DNA from: a virus
Virus record (IMG/VR): IMGVR_UViG_3300042344_000751
Coordinates: 1 to 27,887 of that record
Strand: one strand, 5' to 3'
DNA length: 27,887 bases
Shown: positions 24,901 to 27,887 of the stretch, piece after piece
How positions within the stretch are numbered: position 1 is the stretch's first letter
Layout of the letters: each line of letters begins with the position of its first letter
Notes under the pieces: model-generated
Seen by the model: only the letters and a program-made list of their open reading frames with translations
Told to the model about the DNA's origin: nothing
Databases searched by the model: none
Program-made: the position numbers and the translations under genes

Positions 24901-26672
24901 CTTTTATCAAATTGATAAATATTTAAATTATTTGGGTTATCAAAAGATACACTACCGATTTCACCAATAATTTCATGTACCCCGCTTTGTTGTCGTATAT
25001 TTGAGATATATCCCAGTCCACCAATTCCAAACGATATACCCCCAGTAAGTGAATAAGTACCCCAATAACTAGGTCTTCTCAAACCTATATCGTGACTTAA
25101 TACTCTTTGATTATTTACATGTAATTCTAATATTCTTCCATTAGATATATATTTTATTAAATTCCAAGTTTTTGGTTTTAAAAAAACATTAGTAGTAATT
25201 GAATCCCATCCAGCCGAACCTCCCACATAATGATCATCCCAATGATAAAATGCTAATCCAACTCTACCAGCAGTATTAATACCTATTCTAATATTATTGT
25301 CTGATGATCTTATTCCATAGAAATCATGTGGATTATCACCACCAACAGGACCATTATATGTTATATTAAATGATATTGTCCAATATACTAATCCAGCATA
25401 ACGTGTACCAGATATACCATATGGAAAAAATCTATTTGTATTTCTTGTTAAACCCATATAAGTCGCAGCAGTCCAATCAGCGTCTGATGGAATATAACCG
25501 AAATTTTCTAATGTTGTATTTTTTAAATTTATATTAGAAGTTCCATTTATATTGAAATGTTTTACATATTGTTTTTCTAAAAATGGACTATAATTTTTTA
25601 TATTATCTGTTTTTATTATTACTCCAGATGATACATTTATTATATCGTTTGGAAAAATTATTTTTTTTGATGAAAGATATGGAGATATATTTGATACTGT
25701 TTGTATTGTATCATTATTTATTGATTTTATTTTTGCTATATTTTGAAAAATGCTAGAATCTTTTTGTGGTAATATTAATAGTGAATCATTTAATGACCAA
25801 TTTAAAATATCATTAGAATTTGATATTTTAAAAGCAGCTGAAGCCGTGGGAACATTAGAGTTTGAAAAATTAGCATAATTATTTATTTGCTGTCCATCGG
25901 TTAGAATATTACCGCCATTTATATCTATGGCACAATAATCTTCTAATATTAAATTTCCTCTAGATGTTAATTGAGATTTTAGTGATAAAGTTGCATTATC
26001 AATTATACTAAAATTCCCAGTTCGTTTAACAGTTATTGTATATGGTGATGTTTCAGCTAAAAGAGATGAATTTCTTTCTATAATATAATTCAAAAATGAT
26101 ATATTTGCGTTTGAACTTATATTTATAGTTGTTGGATTTATATTTCCATCTACAGTAATATGTGGAATTACTAGCAAATCATCTGCTATTGTAGATTGAG
26201 TTGTTAACAAATTATTACTTGGATTACCAATTAATCCATAATATTTTGCATCTATTGATGTTCCAGTAGTAGATACTCTATAGTATAAACAATAATTTGT
26301 ATTTACTGATATAGTAGATGGAAACTTAAAATAGAAACTTCTACCAATGGAAGTATCTATTACTGTTCTATCTACTTTATCTGAATATATTGCATCTGTT
26401 AATGTTGATAATGGATATTGATAAGTTTGTATTCCACTACCAACAGAACTTACACCTAATACGATTGTACCAGTTTTACCAATATTATTGGTAGCATTTA
26501 AGATACCTAGATATGCTCCTTCAAATGTTATACTAGCAGTATTTGTAACTGTTGGTGTGGTATATGTAGTTGCTGGAGTGGTAACTCCAGTTCTTATTCC
26601 TTCATTGATGCATTTAACAATAGCATCATTAATTAAATTTCCAGATTCCTTATATGCAATATATTTTGCCAT
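21984..26672 (-). CDS. Giant beta-helix fibre/adhesin with internal LamG-like domain and C-terminal binding module (1562 aa)
   Basis: The N-terminal ~180 residues include a domain beginning MAKYIAYKESGNLINDAIVK. Residues ~185-400 and ~575-1175 are Asn/Ser/Ile-rich strands typical of a right-handed beta-helix (repeats like NIKNCNLEGSISLNYNNALE). Residues ~290-360 (LNWSLNDSLLILPQKDSSIF, then IAKIKSINNDTIQTV...SGVIIKTDN) resemble the G8-associated helix of hyaluronan-binding proteins. A LamG-like domain interrupts the helix at ~405-565 (VYWTISFNITYNG...KPKTWNLIKYISN...ISFGIGGLGYISNI). Residues ~1185-1280 look like a jelly roll. The segment ~1410-1545 (APRLVVAKNVALGIKEDTIL...LEFYVDCCGDNV) is shared with the next gene upstream. 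It is probably a receptor-binding or glycan-degrading spike; no catalytic site was identified. The start is supported by a CTAAATA box. Confidence 0.75.
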   Translation of the reverse strand: MAKYIAYKESGNLINDAIVKCINEGIRTGVTTPATTYTTPTVTNTASITFEGAYLGILNATNNIGKTGTIVLGVSSVGSGIQTYQYPLSTLTDAIYSDKVDRTVIDTSIGRSFYFKFPSTISVNTNYCLYYRVSTTGTSIDAKYYGLIGNPSNNLLTTQSTIADDLLVIPHITVDGNINPTTINISSNANISFLNYIIERNSSLLAETSPYTITVKRTGNFSIIDNATLSLKSQLTSRGNLILEDYCAIDINGGNILTDGQQINNYANFSNSNVPTASAAFKISNSNDILNWSLNDSLLILPQKDSSIFQNIAKIKSINNDTIQTVSNISPYLSSKKIIFPNDIINVSSGVIIKTDNIKNYSPFLEKQYVKHFNINGTSNINLKNTTLENFGYIPSDADWTAATYMGLTRNTNRFFPYGISGTRYAGLVYWTISFNITYNGPVGGDNPHDFYGIRSSDNNIRIGINTAGRVGLAFYHWDDHYVGGSAGWDSITTNVFLKPKTWNLIKYISNGRILELHVNNQRVLSHDIGLRRPSYWGTYSLTGGISFGIGGLGYISNIRQQSGVHEIIGEIGSVSFDNPNNLNIYQFDKSSVFILNSSSKSNISLLNSKIIGNSPKIPSLFKNNTNESNNLTSINNIFHNNKIELNEPSSSNSSSIEFNNNLLLNSPLQISTIKNGSLLNFDNNTYILPIEYPALNLLNTDIKDSTIKNQIIISPLATGITYSPINKTSNTLTLSNIKIYNDVPTSNSKGLIISKGTAKYTDPVNVTMTDCDITGSVELNVCNGLIDLKNSIIKQKNTAEPTLTLTLSNQNSLVNVDNLTCFRNTLANNHGLYIKNEITEFSKPSKIVVKNSKIYGGISYDGNSGMVKNILYNLPVDKDTYSINIINSDIINFDAATAGIYLISLWPTQVVNISSVNATRTTATDKVALHCATRGTNATAGKTTYPYNVNIKNCNLEGSISLNYNNALEDIVDSKSNPFNQNEVCATSIQNILSTNITKTDAGVKITDAFNPRIYTIIDSLSFTPITLTTGKNIISVMGTAKNALKPFKVDIRNSILTGGQLALNNFYGDIQNNVISLSTFDSEMVLGDGPVSIKNNRVLVSNLSTGEFIKADSSCNYSYKINSDYNYNKVELKSASSFRADIPNPNTDSLYQEPNWVPSRFGLTLASQATAFNYQIKSVNAGNITLSSATAGAAFATFSLNLKVNFLRFKAESPINIYAKLFLNEKMVYCGILKSYPFFIINMREFEWDKKDTFHFVLYFTAPNTNVVLSDFSISDNGAEFTPFSISDIGFYNKISHDLITKFKTIHPRKNNKGNYINLFVDETIESPEFDVSNIGTTALNQNVIKTGANISLGKIDSKYITTGTTLNNIFDASKKQYQYFYNGDMTLYNDDKLISADYDGNLVDTGAPSERVVPRAYLNGKFDHPHRTKSSPKYVALNSGDYAKVFVFVSKTSNYSLSTFNAPRLVVAKNVALGIKEDTILDQFTEEMMIDKNYTDWVLLQGSTPAVTNDGVLEFYVDCCGDNVNGTGYINVDSWSASTDNNIGEYWFSDEGETDWHTV

Positions 26673-26677
26673 AGTGT

Positions 26678-26684
26678 TATTTAG
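26678..26684 (-). promoter_or_regulatory. Late-promoter-like box CTAAATA (minus strand)
   Basis: On the - strand the box ends 5 nt before the ATG at 26672, in the 13-nt gap after the stop codon 26686-26688 of the upstream fibre gene. Confidence 0.55.
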
Positions 26685-26685
26685 T

Positions 26686-27887
26686 TTAGATTATTTCTTG
26701 TGCCCAATCATCAATCCAGATAGATCCAACATTTACTCCAATACAATCTACATAGAATTCAAGCATACCATTTTTCTTAACAGAACCAACATTTGTTGCT
26801 TCTAATTTAATCCATGTATCATTTGAACCTGTAGCAGTTGCTAAAACAGTATCTTCATAAACGCCCATACTCTTATTTTCAACAACAATTAATCTTGGTG
26901 CTTGTCCACTCCAATCTGATGATTTTTTAACCCAAACAGATATTTTAGATAAAGTATCAGGATCATAATTACCAATTTGATTATATGCTCTTAATGCTAC
27001 TAAACGTGTACTACTTCTTAATCTTGTTTTATTTGAATTTGGTGTTAATTTCTCAGAGAATCCAACAGAAATATTTTTAAATACTGTATCATCAGTAATA
27101 ATGGTTCCAGAGTTTAGATATTTTCCATGTTTCTTAGGATTACCACCAATATAAGAATTTACAATACCCTTTTCTCTAAATACATCAGTTTGGTGTTCTG
27201 ACGTATTAAATGGTTTTGATACAACATCTGAATCTCCACCACCAAATGGATTTGAATCTGATTTGTAAACAGTTAATATTTTTGATAAGGTTAAGTTATT
27301 ATTACTCAAATCTAATATTGTATCACCATTAATAATTGGTGATGTATCTCCATTTAATAATAGTTTAGCATTAATTGCATCTACATCAGATAAAATGGTT
27401 GGACCTAAATCAATCTTTTTGGGAGTAAAGTTACCAACATATAATGGTAATCCTTTAATTATTCTTAGATTGGATATTAACCCACAGAATTCTTCTGCGG
27501 GTGTAGCTAATCTATTAGCACCTATAATTAGTGAATTGCTATTATAGTTTGTATTTTGTGCATCAATATCACCATTTCTTTGTTCTCCATTTAAGAATAC
27601 TCTTATTACTGCTCCAGTATTTGATATTGCTACATGATTCCATGCATTTTCTACGTAATCACCAAAACTTGATAATGTTTTATTAGTTATTGGAGGCATA
27701 CCAGCTATCATCAATTTAGAACCACTTAAGCCAATCTTTAAACCTTCGTCTGAAGTATTTCTATAATCTACCATACAACTCAAACCAGCAGGGAAAACTG
27801 ATTTGAATTTATAGAACCAAAACTCTATAGTATATTCTACAGCACCAAAAATTAATGAATCATTTACTGGAATTGTTATCTTAGAAT
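26686..27887 (-). CDS. LamG-domain fibre protein with C-terminal binding module (N-terminus beyond window)
   Basis: The frame is open to the right edge, giving 399 residues; a TTG near 27783 is internal, because the residues upstream (SLIFGAVEYTIEFWFYKFKS) continue a LamG domain. That LamG domain fills the first ~150 visible residues: YTIEFWFYK, NAWNHVAISNTGAVIRVFLN, then EFCGLISNLRIIKGLPLY, the typical end of phage-type LamG_3 domains. A linker follows, then a C-terminal module (KISVWVKKSSDWSGQAPRLI...SMGVYEDTVL...KNGMLEFYVDCIGVNVGSIW, then IDDWAQEI) that aligns with residues ~1410-1545 of the 1562-aa protein. The two genes probably build related fibres or share an attachment or binding partner. 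LamG domains usually bind carbohydrate. The complete length and the first domains cannot be seen. Confidence 0.75.
   Translation of the reverse strand, partial: SKITIPVNDSLIFGAVEYTIEFWFYKFKSVFPAGLSCMVDYRNTSDEGLKIGLSGSKLMIAGMPPITNKTLSSFGDYVENAWNHVAISNTGAVIRVFLNGEQRNGDIDAQNTNYNSNSLIIGANRLATPAEEFCGLISNLRIIKGLPLYVGNFTPKKIDLGPTILSDVDAINAKLLLNGDTSPIINGDTILDLSNNNLTLSKILTVYKSDSNPFGGGDSDVVSKPFNTSEHQTDVFREKGIVNSYIGGNPKKHGKYLNSGTIITDDTVFKNISVGFSEKLTPNSNKTRLRSSTRLVALRAYNQIGNYDPDTLSKISVWVKKSSDWSGQAPRLIVVENKSMGVYEDTVLATATGSNDTWIKLEATNVGSVKKNGMLEFYVDCIGVNVGSIWIDDWAQEII

Noticed and set aside
26488-26805. Plus-strand open frame across the junction of the two minus-strand fibres
   Set aside because: It overlaps both real genes antisense, and its hydrophobic look comes from the reverse reading of Asn/Thr-rich codons.
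1-27887. tRNA, rRNA, insertion sequences or CRISPR arrays
   Set aside because: Intergenic gaps are nearly all under 60 bp and none holds a cloverleaf, spaced repeats or transposase sequence.

Overview
The window reads as part of the genome of a tailed bacteriophage (Caudoviricetes), most likely a marine myovirus of the wider T4-like group with an AT-rich genome. The evidence is almost wall-to-wall genes for tail fibres and receptor-binding proteins, built from folds typical of phage adhesins: tail collar domains, Mtd-like N-terminal domains, RCC1 and FG-GAP propellers, LamG domains, a beta-helix and heptad-type shaft repeats. Nine start codons also carry a T4-late-promoter-like box, [CTA]TAAATA, a fixed 5-6 nt upstream. 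No start has a clear Shine-Dalgarno sequence. The host cannot be named from this window, and no capsid, terminase, polymerase, tRNA or reverse transcriptase gene is present.

Layout. (1) Positions 1-13092, + strand: nine tightly packed fibre/adhesin genes. The first is the C-terminal part of a large protein with duplicated Ig-like repeats and a seven-bladed FG-GAP-type propeller. Next come a fibre protein, an Mtd_N/Calx-beta-like fibre, two collar-plus-RCC1 fibres, and then two consecutive [Mtd_N shaft gene + RCC1-type propeller gene] pairs, the last propeller being degenerate. (2) Positions 13093-14579, + strand: a short island of non-structural genes (RecB/Cas4-like PD-(D/E)XK nuclease, DUF4240-like protein, small Cys-rich basic protein), preceded by sigma70-like promoter elements. 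(3) Positions 14580-21212, + strand: two very long paralogous fibres that share N-terminal cadherin-like modules, tryptophan-repeat shafts and C-terminal domains; the first also carries three LamG domains. (4) A bidirectional intrinsic terminator at 21230-21270. (5) Positions 21269-27887, - strand: a convergent set of two small proteins, a 1562-aa beta-helix/LamG fibre and a LamG fibre that runs off the right edge.

How the parts fit. The fibre genes probably supply a multi-adhesin tail or baseplate decoration whose tips (propellers, LamG, beta-helix) recognise host-surface glycans or proteins, while the shared N-terminal modules dock onto common tail proteins. The most interesting signal is at the start of the 1439-aa fibre (14587-14624). 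A 12-bp perfect inverted repeat, extendable to a 17-bp RNA stem with a 4-nt loop, holds both the late-promoter box and the ATG. A read-through transcript from the nuclease island would hide the ATG in a hairpin, whereas a transcript starting at the late box would lack the left arm. This is the logic known for T4 genes e, soc, 49 and I-TevI. The fixed box-to-ATG spacing across nine genes further suggests that many late mRNAs here are leaderless or nearly so. There is no gene-free stretch longer than 300 bases.
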